In this document: positions 23,548 to 30,716 of the stretch, one piece after another | Layout of the letters: every line of letters begins with the position of its first letter | Numbering within the stretch: the stretch's first letter is position 1 | Assembly: GCA_045628925.1 (NCBI GenBank) | Contig: JAZQQF010000183.1 | Location: 1 to 34,488 of the forward strand | Source: UBA1774 sp045628925 | GTDB lineage: Bacteria; Bacillota; Clostridia; Oscillospirales; Oscillospiraceae | Reading direction: 5' to 3' | DNA length: 34,488 nucleotides | The notes under the pieces: generated by a model | What the model saw: only the letters and a program-made list of their open reading frames with translations | Told to the model about the DNA's origin: nothing | The model's database searches: none | Program-made: the position numbers and the translations under genes

Positions 23548-25992
23548 TTACAGCTGATGCTCGCTGCGGAACACCACGTCATCCTGAATTTCCGGGCTGA
23601 GCTGTACGAAATAGGCGCTGAACCCGCCGATGCGGACGATCAGGTCCTCGTGCTTCTCCGGCTCGACCTTGGCGGCCTTCAGCTCCTCCGTGTCGGCGAT
23701 GTTGAACTGGATGTGGGAGCCGCCGGATTCCATGTAGGCGTTCGTATACGCGCCCAGCTTTTCGATGTTCTCCGGATTATTGAGGATGGAGGCGGAGAAC
23801 TTCTGATTCAGCACGGCGGCATAGCACACGTCGTTATAGCAGGCGCTGCAGGCGGAGTTCAGCACCGCCGTCGGCCCGTTCGTATCAGCGCCGCGCTGGG
23901 GGCTCATGGCCCCGTCGTTCAGCGGTTCCAGCGCCTTGCGCCCGTTGGGCAGCGCGCCTACGCCGAGACCGCCGAAATAGTGCCACGCAAGGCCCTCGCG
24001 GGCGACCATGTAATTCCGGTAGGGCGCGTTATCATAGGAGCGGATGATATTCCCGCTATCGCGGCTGATGCGGGCCACCAGCGCGTCCGCCTCGGGGTCG
24101 TCGTTGCCGTATTTCGGCTGCCTTAGGCACATCTGGCGGATGACCTCGCCCTTTTCGCCCTCAAAGTTCGATTCCAGCGCGTCCAGCAGCTCTGCCATGG
24201 TGAGCTTTTTGTCCTCAAAGACCAGCTTTTTGATGGCGGTCATGGAATCCGCCACGTCGATGATGGCCCGGTCAGACATCCCGAACAGGGAATAGTCCGG
24301 GTGCGCCACCATCACGTCCTGCCCCAGCGCCATGCTGGCCTCCAGCCCGAGGACGCTCTGCAGCGGCGTGCGGTAATAGCGGTTCTGCACCTGCAGGGCG
24401 ATGGAGCCGGAGCGCATGACCCCGTAGGTCAGGTGCCTGTGCTGGGTAAGAAACGCCTGATACAGCTCCTCAAAGCTGCGGAACGCCCGGGGGTCGCCGG
24501 TCTCCAGCCCGGTCTTTCGCCCGCAGATATCCCGGCCGTTCCGCAGAGCCAGCTGGAAGATGCCCGCGAGGTTGACGGTCGCCACGCCCTCGGCCCCGTA
24601 ATGCTCCGCACGGGTGGGCAGGCAGGGGTAGACGCAGCCGAGGCCGCACCATTCCACCGCTTCGTCGAAGGGGATGCCGTCCCGCACATAGCTGCCGATG
24701 ACCGTTTCATCGTTCTCAAAGAGCGGGATGCCGCCCCGGGTCTCCATATTCGTGCGGATGGCCTTGTTCATGAGCCAGTCGGGGAGTTTCCGGTTCCAAC
24801 GGATGCCCACCGTGGGGCTGGAGAGCTTCAGCTTGCCCACCAGATGCAGGAAGAGATAGCTCAGCTCATTGGAGCAATCCTCTCCGTATTTGTTGATGCC
24901 GCAGAGCATCACGTTGTTGATGCCGAAATTGATCTGATGGGACTGCTTCTGCGTTCCGTTGGAGACCATGGTCTGCGTGCCCCAGCGCCCAATCAGGTCG
25001 GCCAGCTGAGAGGCCATCTCCGCGAGGGGGACGCCCGCTTCGTAGTCCCTGCGGAAGAAGGGATACAGATACTGGTCGGCGCGGCCCCAGTGGGCATTGT
25101 TCTGCTCCGGGTTTTCCAGCATCTTGGCGAGATTGCAGAACTGCATGCTCTGCAGCGCTTCATGGAAGGTCTCCGCGGGGTATTCCGGCACCCGGCGGCA
25201 GACGGCGGCGATCTTCGTGAGCTTCGCCTTCTGCGCCCCCGCCGCCTCGGCGGCCATCGCTTCCGCAAGGTCGGCATAGCGGCGGGCATGGCGGATGGCT
25301 GCTTCCAGCACGATGATGGCGCTGCGCCAGAAATAGAGCTTATCAACGTCGGTAGAACCGGTAGCGACGAAAGCATCAATATGCTGCTGCGCTTCCTCGA
25401 TATAGCCCCGCAGGCCCACGCGGAGGATTTTGTTCCAGCTGAGAACGCTGGTGGACTGGGCGGTGATGCCCGCGTCGATGCTGGGGTCTTTCAGCTTGGC
25501 CTCCGTCACGTCGGAGATCCAGCTGCCGAACACTTCCTCCCATGCCTTCCGAACCGCCTCGGGGAAGGTGCTGCCCCGGAAGGTGCGGACGCTCTCCCGC
25601 AGGATCTCCAGACTTTCCCGGTCGATCTGGGCGGTCGCGTCCAGCGTGGCCTCGATGCTGCCCTCGTCGTTCCACACGTCGGGGATATAGTCGCCGCTCA
25701 CGTCGATGGCGGTGGCGCAGCCGATGACGCCGGGGGTGGGGCGGCCCACGATCTCATCAAAGTCGTGAATTTTGATCTGGATGTTGTCCAGCACGTTTGC
25801 CAGCAGCTTTGCCCGGCGGATCTGCAGATCCTCGCCCACGGTGGCCTTCCAGCTCTCCACCGTCCACCGTTCCCGGTCGGCGTAGATCTGCCAGTCGGCC
25901 TGCTTCAGAGCAGCCTTCCAGCGCAGATTATTTTCGCTCAGCTCCAGCGCGTCGATCTCGGCCAGCAGGGCCGGCGCAACGATATAAGCCAT
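23548..25992 (-). CDS. Glycyl radical enzyme (PFL-like family) with atypical GCVYP active-site loop
   Basis: 814 residues, normal for the family. The C-terminal radical loop reads LIVRIGGFSAYF, the RV(x)GY-type glycyl motif with radical Gly about residue 790, 24 residues from the end. The thiyl Cys lies in WCGLGCVYPC (Cys about 453). In dehydratases and lyases such as CutC, PduC-like enzymes and HypD this loop is GCVE, with Glu as general base; here it is Tyr. PFL's adjacent Cys pair is also absent. GRADQYLYPFFRRD (about 303-316) is a further family mark. The ATG at 25992 has GGAGG 5 bases upstream. No radical-SAM activase is in the window. Reaction unknown: a decarboxylase, a C-C or C-N lyase, or an X-succinate-type enzyme are conceivable. 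Two Cys-motif cupin genes are divergent from it. Confidence 0.93.
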   Translation of the reverse strand: MAYIVAPALLAEIDALELSENNLRWKAALKQADWQIYADRERWTVESWKATVGEDLQIRRAKLLANVLDNIQIKIHDFDEIVGRPTPGVIGCATAIDVSGDYIPDVWNDEGSIEATLDATAQIDRESLEILRESVRTFRGSTFPEAVRKAWEEVFGSWISDVTEAKLKDPSIDAGITAQSTSVLSWNKILRVGLRGYIEEAQQHIDAFVATGSTDVDKLYFWRSAIIVLEAAIRHARRYADLAEAMAAEAAGAQKAKLTKIAAVCRRVPEYPAETFHEALQSMQFCNLAKMLENPEQNNAHWGRADQYLYPFFRRDYEAGVPLAEMASQLADLIGRWGTQTMVSNGTQKQSHQINFGINNVMLCGINKYGEDCSNELSYLFLHLVGKLKLSSPTVGIRWNRKLPDWLMNKAIRTNMETRGGIPLFENDETVIGSYVRDGIPFDEAVEWCGLGCVYPCLPTRAEHYGAEGVATVNLAGIFQLALRNGRDICGRKTGLETGDPRAFRSFEELYQAFLTQHRHLTYGVMRSGSIALQVQNRYYRTPLQSVLGLEASMALGQDVMVAHPDYSLFGMSDRAIIDVADSMTAIKKLVFEDKKLTMAELLDALESNFEGEKGEVIRQMCLRQPKYGNDDPEADALVARISRDSGNIIRSYDNAPYRNYMVAREGLAWHYFGGLGVGALPNGRKALEPLNDGAMSPQRGADTNGPTAVLNSACSACYNDVCYAAVLNQKFSASILNNPENIEKLGAYTNAYMESGGSHIQFNIADTEELKAAKVEPEKHEDLIVRIGGFSAYFVQLSPEIQDDVVFRSEHQL

Positions 25993-26039
25993 AGTAACCT
26001 CCCAGCTCCGGAAACGGTGCTTCGGGCGTGAAATAGCCC

Positions 26040-26068
26040 TGTACAATCCCGTTATCCTGCGATATAAT
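26040..26068 (+). promoter_or_regulatory. Probable promoter of the two small cupin genes
   Basis: TGTACA at 26040-26045, a 17-bp spacer, and a perfect TATAAT at 26063-26068. The predicted start near 26075 leaves a leader of about 120 bases before the ATG at 26197. Confidence 0.65.
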
Positions 26069-26089
26069 GACCAAAAGGATAAATCCAGC

Positions 26090-26104
26090 GGTTTTCTGAA
26101 AACC
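26090..26104. promoter_or_regulatory. Candidate operator palindrome between two opposed promoters
   Basis: GGTTTTCTGAAAACC is a perfect 15-bp palindrome with one central base. It touches the -10 box of the glycyl radical enzyme promoter (around its transcript start) and falls about 15-29 bases into the cupin transcript, so one repressor could control both. Confidence 0.55.
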
Positions 26105-26134
26105 ATTATAGATTCTGCGGGGCTGTTCTGTCAA
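26105..26134 (-). promoter_or_regulatory. Strong sigma-A promoter of the glycyl radical enzyme gene
   Basis: On the - strand TTGACA (26134-26129), an 18-bp spacer and TATAAT (26110-26105): both hexamers are perfect. The leader to the ATG is about 105 bases. The box lies upstream of the cupin start codon, so the two transcripts face each other and their 5' ends overlap by some 25 bases. Confidence 0.85.
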
Positions 26135-26196
26135 TTCCTTTGCCGAAACGGCGGCAAAGAATCGGGCGACCCGCTGTGAAAGAGAGGAAAGATCCT

Positions 26197-26742
26197 ATGG
26201 GACAATATGACTGGCTGTTCTACAAGTTCCCCAAAGAGGAGACGCAGCTGGGCGAGATGCTGCCGCCGGCGCAGGCCTATTTCCATGGCGAGCTGTCCGT
26301 TCCCGGTTCGCAGGTCTGCCTGCCTTACCGGGCTTATCGGACCACCGGCGTCATCGAGAAGGAAGCCCACTATCACCGGGAGGAGGAATATCTGGCCTTC
26401 GTGGGGCATGACCTGCGCAATGCCTTCGATTCCTTCGACGCGGAAATTACCTTCTGGATGGGCGAGGACCTGAACGACATGGAGAAGATCGTCATCACCG
26501 CGCCCACGATGATCCGCGTGCCGCCGCTGTACTGGCATGGCCCGCTGGAGATCACCCGGCTGGGCAAGCCGCTGTTCTTCCAGCCCGTTCTGCTGAACAG
26601 CCGCTATTATGCCATCTATCGCCGGGTGGACGGGCAGGGAAGACCCTATAAGGAAGCGCTGGTGCATGGCGTCAGCCCCTGCCGTCTGGATGATACGAAG
26701 CTCTGCAGCTTCTGCGGGAAATGCCGGAAAGGAGACGAGTGA
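26197..26742 (+). CDS. Small cupin-fold protein with one C-x7-C-x2-C-x2-C motif
   Basis: 181 residues. A cupin-like core has EAHYHREEEYLAFVG (His 58, His 60), SFDAEITFWMGED, TAPTMIRVPPLYWHGPLEI (His 114) and GKPLFFQPVLL. At the C-terminus Cys 162, 170, 173 and 176 form C-x7-C-x2-C-x2-C (CSFCGKC), which could hold Zn or an Fe-S cluster. I chose ATG 26197 because AGAGAGGAAAG precedes it. No signal peptide or membrane helix. The next gene, a homologue, starts 2 bases after the stop. Divergent from the glycyl radical enzyme, with interlocked promoters. Could be a maturation or electron-transfer partner, a sensor, or an independent enzyme. I cannot name an established family for the Cys motif. Confidence 0.85.
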   Translation: MGQYDWLFYKFPKEETQLGEMLPPAQAYFHGELSVPGSQVCLPYRAYRTTGVIEKEAHYHREEEYLAFVGHDLRNAFDSFDAEITFWMGEDLNDMEKIVITAPTMIRVPPLYWHGPLEITRLGKPLFFQPVLLNSRYYAIYRRVDGQGRPYKEALVHGVSPCRLDDTKLCSFCGKCRKGDE

Positions 26743-26744
26743 GC

Positions 26745-27443
26745 ATGGGACGCTATGACCATCTGATCCACGTTTTCGAGAAGGAATACAATACCATGTG
26801 GGGCGACTTCATGCCCGAGTATCAGGCGTATTTCCGGGGCCTCGGCTGCATGGCCGGCTCCAGCCTCTATGCCTCCTACCGCTGCTACATGAAGGAAGCC
26901 TTTGTGGACCGGGTCTCCAACTTCCACTCCGAGGAGGAGTACCTCTGCTGGATGGGCTACGATGTGAACGACCCCTTCGGCAGCTTCGACGCGGAGATCA
27001 GCTTCTGGATCGGGCCGGATCTGGACCACATGGAGGAGCACATCATCACGGAGCCGACCATCGTGCGCATCCCGGCCTACTGGTGGCACTGTCCGCTGGA
27101 ATACCGGCGCGTGGGCAAGCCCGTCTACTTTGAGGTGGTGCATATCCGCGGCGAGTTCGGAACCTACCAGTATCAGGAAGTGGACGGCGTGAAGAAGCTG
27201 ACCTACACCGGCTTCACCACCTTCAACGGGCGCATCCCCTGCGTGAAGAACGCCAGCAAGAAGTGCGACTGGTGCGGCGAATGCGGCAAGAAGAAGCCGG
27301 AGGGCATTCTGGAACCCGGTATGCCCGGCTTCTCGCCCCTGAAGAATCCCAAGTGCGTGCTGGACGGGAACAAGAACTGCGACTGGTGCGGCAAGTGCGG
27401 AAGGAAGAAACCCGCGTTTCTGGACATGGGGGAGAAGAAGTAA
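26745..27443 (+). CDS. Small cupin-fold protein with two C-x7-C-x2-C-x2-C motifs
   Basis: 232 residues, homologous to the preceding protein over the cupin part (SFDAEISFWIGPD, ITEPTIVRIPAYWWHCPLEY, GKPVYFEVVHI). The first metal His of the sister protein is replaced: SNFHSEEEYL has Asn at 59 and keeps His 61, plus His 115. The C-terminal extension carries two copies of the Cys motif: Cys 166, 174, 177, 180 (KKCDWCGECGKKKP) and Cys 204, 212, 215, 218 (KNCDWCGKCGRKKP), separated by a Gly/Pro-rich linker. The doubled, Lys-rich Cys units look like small metal or Fe-S knuckles. The start at 26745 has AAAGGAG ten bases before it. Second gene of a two-gene unit. Confidence 0.85.
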   Translation: MGRYDHLIHVFEKEYNTMWGDFMPEYQAYFRGLGCMAGSSLYASYRCYMKEAFVDRVSNFHSEEEYLCWMGYDVNDPFGSFDAEISFWIGPDLDHMEEHIITEPTIVRIPAYWWHCPLEYRRVGKPVYFEVVHIRGEFGTYQYQEVDGVKKLTYTGFTTFNGRIPCVKNASKKCDWCGECGKKKPEGILEPGMPGFSPLKNPKCVLDGNKNCDWCGKCGRKKPAFLDMGEKK

Positions 27444-27460
27444 GAGAACATAAACAAGCG

Positions 27461-27492
27461 GCACCCTCTGCCTTGCGGCAGAGGGTGCTTTT
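27461..27492 (+). terminator. Rho-independent terminator of the small-cupin operon
   Basis: A perfect 12-bp stem (GCACCCTCTGCC at 27461-27472, GGCAGAGGGTGC at 27477-27488) with a 4-base loop and TTTT after it, 18 bases past the stop codon. Confidence 0.93.
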
Positions 27493-27548
27493 GTGTATCG
27501 GCAGAATGCAAAATCCGTATTCCGCGGTGCGCCCGTATTCGGCTTCCG

Positions 27549-30050
27549 TCAGCTGAGGTTCGCGCCCTTGTCTTTGCTCACGTTTTTGTTCGGGTTCTCG
27601 TTCGCCTTTTCCGCGTTGGCGGGCCTGGCGATCTTCCGTCCCAGCGTCTGCAGCCGCTCGACCATTTTCTTCCGCATCTCCGGGCCGCTCGCGGTACGCA
27701 GGCTGGCGATGATGTTATAGCGCTTGTTTCCGCGGGGGTCGGGGCTGTTGCTGTCCGAGCGCTTGATCAGGCGGTCGGACTTGGTTTTCAGATACTTGTC
27801 GGCGTAAAGGTCCAGCTTCTCATAGGCTTCACGCAGGTCGTCGGCCGTCTTGTTGAACTTTTTCTGCTCCACGCTGCCCTGCGGCGCGTCCACATAGCTC
27901 TGCATCTTTTTGTGGAGCTTGACGACAGTTGCCAGCGTATCCCGGACGCGGTCATAGGCCTTCGTGCTGTTGCGGAAGATCGAGCCTTCCGTTTCCTTGA
28001 GCGCATTCAGCACATCATTCAAACTGTCCTCCGGCGCGACCGCATCTTCCTTTTTCAGCGCTGCCTGCGCCATGCCAGCGGCGGCTGCCTGACCGGCGTC
28101 CATGCCCATCTCGGCGATCTTCGACAGATCCACGAAATTTCCCTTATTCAGGGCTTCCTGCGCTTCCTTGACCGACAGGGTGGGATTGACTTTGAAGCGG
28201 TTCTGAAGGGCCTCCCGGATCGAGCGGTCTATTGCCTCGCTATAGGTGCGATAGAAGGCATGGTTAATGCCTTCACCCGGCTCCGGAAGCACCCCTGCTT
28301 CCTGTCTGTCTCTTTCCAGCGCACTGCCAAATATGGGCTCAAAGGAGGGCGGACCATCCAACGTCTTGCGATCCAGTCCAAGACGCCCTGTGATCGTTTC
28401 GAGGGTGACGTTGGGGTCGCTCAGATCGATGGAGATCGGCTCGTCCGCATTGATACGACCCTTTACCGCAGCCGGATAGGACTCCGAATCCGTATAGAAG
28501 TTTCTCACGTAGTTCATTACCGTGGGAGAAACGCCGGGTACGTTCCCCAGCGCTTCCAGCAGGACCGGATAGATCTCGGCAGGCGTGCCGGTGATGACGT
28601 TGGCGTCCGTCGGCATATCCGGCGCGTCCGGCAGCTCCATTCCGGGGAAGTTGTCGCTGCTCAGGATCTTTTCCGGGATCCGCTTGACGTCTACCTGTAC
28701 CCGCTCGATGTCGTCCTGGATCCAGCTGCCGTTTTCCTTCCGGTTGGAGTACCAGTCCTTATCCTTCACGGTTTCCACCGGCCAGGTCTTCATTTCGGCG
28801 CACTGCTGCCTGAACTCCTGCGAATTTTTGACGAACGCTTCCAGCTCCTGCAGATAGGTGTCTTTATTCTCGGCAAACATTTTCTCATACCGGGCGCGCA
28901 TCTCAGGGGAGCGTTTTTCATGACCCTCGAGGAGTCGGCTTTCTTCCTCATAGAACAGCCGGAGCGCTTCCTTCTTGGCCAGCAGCTCCACAAAATCGGG
29001 GTCATTTTCCGGCGCGGTCTGATCGCCCGCTTTTGCCTTCTGGAGGATGTGCTTCTTCAGCTTGGCGTTTGCGATCGCAAGCTCCACCTCATCCATGCGG
29101 GGCTCGGTGTCCAGCGTGGCGATAAAGCTCTCGAATCGATTCGCACCATCCTTCAGGCGGGCATTCTGCCGCTTCTCGCACTCCTGCTCCAGTTCCTTGG
29201 ACATGGGGTAAAAGGCGCCCGCAACGTCGCACGTAATGATGCCGAGGGTGTCGCTGTCGCCGCCGATGGAGATCGCGTTCCGGAGGCAATCCTCGAAATC
29301 CTTGCCCTCATAAAAGGCGCGGAAGGCCATCGGCACAGAGACCGGCGCGATCTCATCCTGATCCAGACCCTGCGCTTTTCTCGCGATCATGCGCTGGCGG
29401 TACTCCTCCAGCGTGATGTCCAGATTATAGCCGAACTCCGTTTCCAGATAAGCCTTGATGCCCTCCTTGTCCACACCGGCGCGGGCCAGAAAAGCGGCGG
29501 AAGCGATCGCCTCTGCGCCCTTGATGCCCTCGGGGTGGCTGTGGCTGGGCATGGCGGTCAATCTGGCGAGACGGCGAGCCTCCGCCAGAGAATTGCACAT
29601 CCACGCGACCGCGCCGACCCGCATGGCGGAACCGTTGCCGCAGCTGGTGGGCGGCATGGGTTCCAGACCCGGCTTGTTGCCCCAATTTCTGAAAGCGACT
29701 CCGAAGCCGCCCGGGACGTGACCGTCATAGATCTGCACGCACTCCTTCAGAGCCTTCGTGCAGGCGGCGACGATCTCCTCGTCGCTCTTGCCCCAGGTTT
29801 CCATCAAAGCCCGGGCGATATAGTCCTGCGTGAGGGAATCATCGCTGTAGCTGGATTCCTGATCACTGTTGGGCCGATTGGGATCGTCAAACAGCTGGAA
29901 TACCTTGGTGAATATGTTGGCATACGCGAACTCATAGGGAACGCCGGCGATATCGCCGATCATTCCGTGGTTCAATACCTTTGTTTGCGGCTTGGGACGC
30001 GGCGTGTAGTGAACGCCTTTGAGTTTGGGACGGGGGTTTACCGGCGGCAT
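27549..30050 (-). CDS. ADP-ribosylglycohydrolase-domain protein with long uncharacterised C-terminal half
   Basis: 833 residues, far longer than usual ARH/DraG proteins (about 300). The N-terminal third carries the family marks: GMIGDIAGVPYE (about 29-40), SYSDDSLT (68-74, the T-D-D-T site with Ser at both Thr positions), TSCGNGSAMRVG (about 135-146), SHSHPEGIKGAEAI, and SIGGDSDTLG (about 261-270, the second Asp pair for Mg). The metal-binding Asp residues are kept, so hydrolysis of ADP-ribose from a target is plausible. Residues about 300-833 are charged and mostly helical, without recognised domain, and end in a Lys/Asn-rich tail. No signal peptide or membrane helix. GGGAGGATC precedes the ATG. 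Single gene with its own promoter. Targets are unknown. Confidence 0.9.
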   Translation of the reverse strand: MPPVNPRPKLKGVHYTPRPKPQTKVLNHGMIGDIAGVPYEFAYANIFTKVFQLFDDPNRPNSDQESSYSDDSLTQDYIARALMETWGKSDEEIVAACTKALKECVQIYDGHVPGGFGVAFRNWGNKPGLEPMPPTSCGNGSAMRVGAVAWMCNSLAEARRLARLTAMPSHSHPEGIKGAEAIASAAFLARAGVDKEGIKAYLETEFGYNLDITLEEYRQRMIARKAQGLDQDEIAPVSVPMAFRAFYEGKDFEDCLRNAISIGGDSDTLGIITCDVAGAFYPMSKELEQECEKRQNARLKDGANRFESFIATLDTEPRMDEVELAIANAKLKKHILQKAKAGDQTAPENDPDFVELLAKKEALRLFYEEESRLLEGHEKRSPEMRARYEKMFAENKDTYLQELEAFVKNSQEFRQQCAEMKTWPVETVKDKDWYSNRKENGSWIQDDIERVQVDVKRIPEKILSSDNFPGMELPDAPDMPTDANVITGTPAEIYPVLLEALGNVPGVSPTVMNYVRNFYTDSESYPAAVKGRINADEPISIDLSDPNVTLETITGRLGLDRKTLDGPPSFEPIFGSALERDRQEAGVLPEPGEGINHAFYRTYSEAIDRSIREALQNRFKVNPTLSVKEAQEALNKGNFVDLSKIAEMGMDAGQAAAAGMAQAALKKEDAVAPEDSLNDVLNALKETEGSIFRNSTKAYDRVRDTLATVVKLHKKMQSYVDAPQGSVEQKKFNKTADDLREAYEKLDLYADKYLKTKSDRLIKRSDSNSPDPRGNKRYNIIASLRTASGPEMRKKMVERLQTLGRKIARPANAEKANENPNKNVSKDKGANLS

Positions 30051-30107
30051 AACTGATCCTCCCTGATTTGATTTGTTTTGTTTCCTGCGTTTTTGCCTTT
30101 CTACTGC

Positions 30108-30116
30108 ATAATACCA
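30108..30116 (-). promoter_or_regulatory. Probable extended -10 promoter of the ARH-domain gene
   Basis: On the - strand TGG-TATTAT (30116-30108), an extended -10 about 58 bp upstream of the start codon. No good -35 box is visible. Confidence 0.5.
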
Positions 30117-30256
30117 CTGGAACGCGAAAAAAGATACACGGAATCATTGAAAATTTACGGTGATTCCCGAAATCTGTCCGCGGAACAGGCGGTCAGCGTC
30201 CTGCAGCTCGTTCTCAGCACCGAAGCACATGAAGCAGGTGAGATGACGTATCAAAA

Positions 30257-30291
30257 AGAAACGTCGCCGCGGACGATAAGTCCGCGGCGAC
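30257..30291 (-). terminator. Strong hairpin, probable second terminator after the tRNAs
   Basis: A perfect 12-bp GC-rich stem (GTCGCCGCGGAC at 30263-30274, GTCCGCGGCGAC at 30280-30291, 5-base loop). On the - strand it is followed by GTTTCTTTTTG. Confidence 0.65.
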
Positions 30292-30337
30292 TTGGTACGA
30301 GTGTTCAAAAGAAGGTCCGCGCCCTGCGTTTCGTTCC

Positions 30338-30372
30338 CCAAATCGAAGCCCGGCGAAGCGGGTTCGATTTGG
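30338..30372. repeat. Inverted repeat in the tRNA downstream region
   Basis: CCAAATCGAA (30338-30347) pairs with TTCGATTTGG (30363-30372), extended inward by CCC/GGG. No gene is seen around it. It lies between the two hairpin terminators downstream of the tRNAs. Confidence 0.6.
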
Positions 30373-30410
30373 AAAGGAGGAGCGACGGCATGAGCGGACT
30401 CCGACTTTTG

Positions 30411-30448
30411 AAAAAAGTCGGAGCAAGCGATATAAAGCTTGCTCCGAC
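30411..30448 (-). terminator. Terminator of the tRNA-His/tRNA-Gln transcript
   Basis: On the - strand a perfect 12-bp stem (GTCGGAGCAAGC with GCTTGCTCCGAC) is followed by six T. It begins two bases after the CCA end of tRNA-Gln. The T-run and following bases can also pair with the second stem arm in an alternative hairpin (30399-30424). Confidence 0.9.
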
Positions 30449-30449
30449 G

Positions 30450-30524
30450 TGGCTGGGATGGCGGGATTCGAACCCACGCGTACAGGAGTCAAAGTCCTGT
30501 GCCTTACCGCTTGGCGACATCCCA
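30450..30524 (-). tRNA. tRNA-Gln (anticodon TTG)
   Basis: 75 bases with encoded CCA. The 7-bp acceptor stem TGGGATG/CATCCCA, the anticodon stem CAGGA/TCCTG with loop CTTTGAC (anticodon TTG), and the T arm with GGTTCGAAT are all present. Confidence 0.95.
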
Positions 30525-30561
30525 AAGAAAAACGCTGCCGGTGGAATCCGCCTGCAGCGCA

Positions 30562-30639
<78 letters not shown>

Positions 30640-30669
30640 ATATTCACTTCCTGCCTGACGGCGAATTGT

Positions 30670-30698
30670 ATCTTACACGAAACAGCGCAGAAAATCAA
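30670..30698 (-). promoter_or_regulatory. Promoter of the tRNA-His/tRNA-Gln unit
   Basis: On the - strand TTGATT (30698-30693), a 17-bp spacer, and TAAGAT (30675-30670). It lies about 31 bp upstream of tRNA-His. Confidence 0.8.
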
Positions 30699-30716
30699 GG
30701 GGTTTTGGAAATTTTC

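Noticed and set aside
24301..26031. Long open frame of 576 codons opposite the glycyl radical enzyme
   Set aside because: The radical enzyme is certain by motifs, and the antisense frame is Ala/Gly/His-rich without any domain.
27461..27492. Considered as a bidirectional terminator also for the ARH-domain gene
   Set aside because: On the - strand the stem is not followed by a T-run (CGCTTG instead), so it fits only the cupin operon well.
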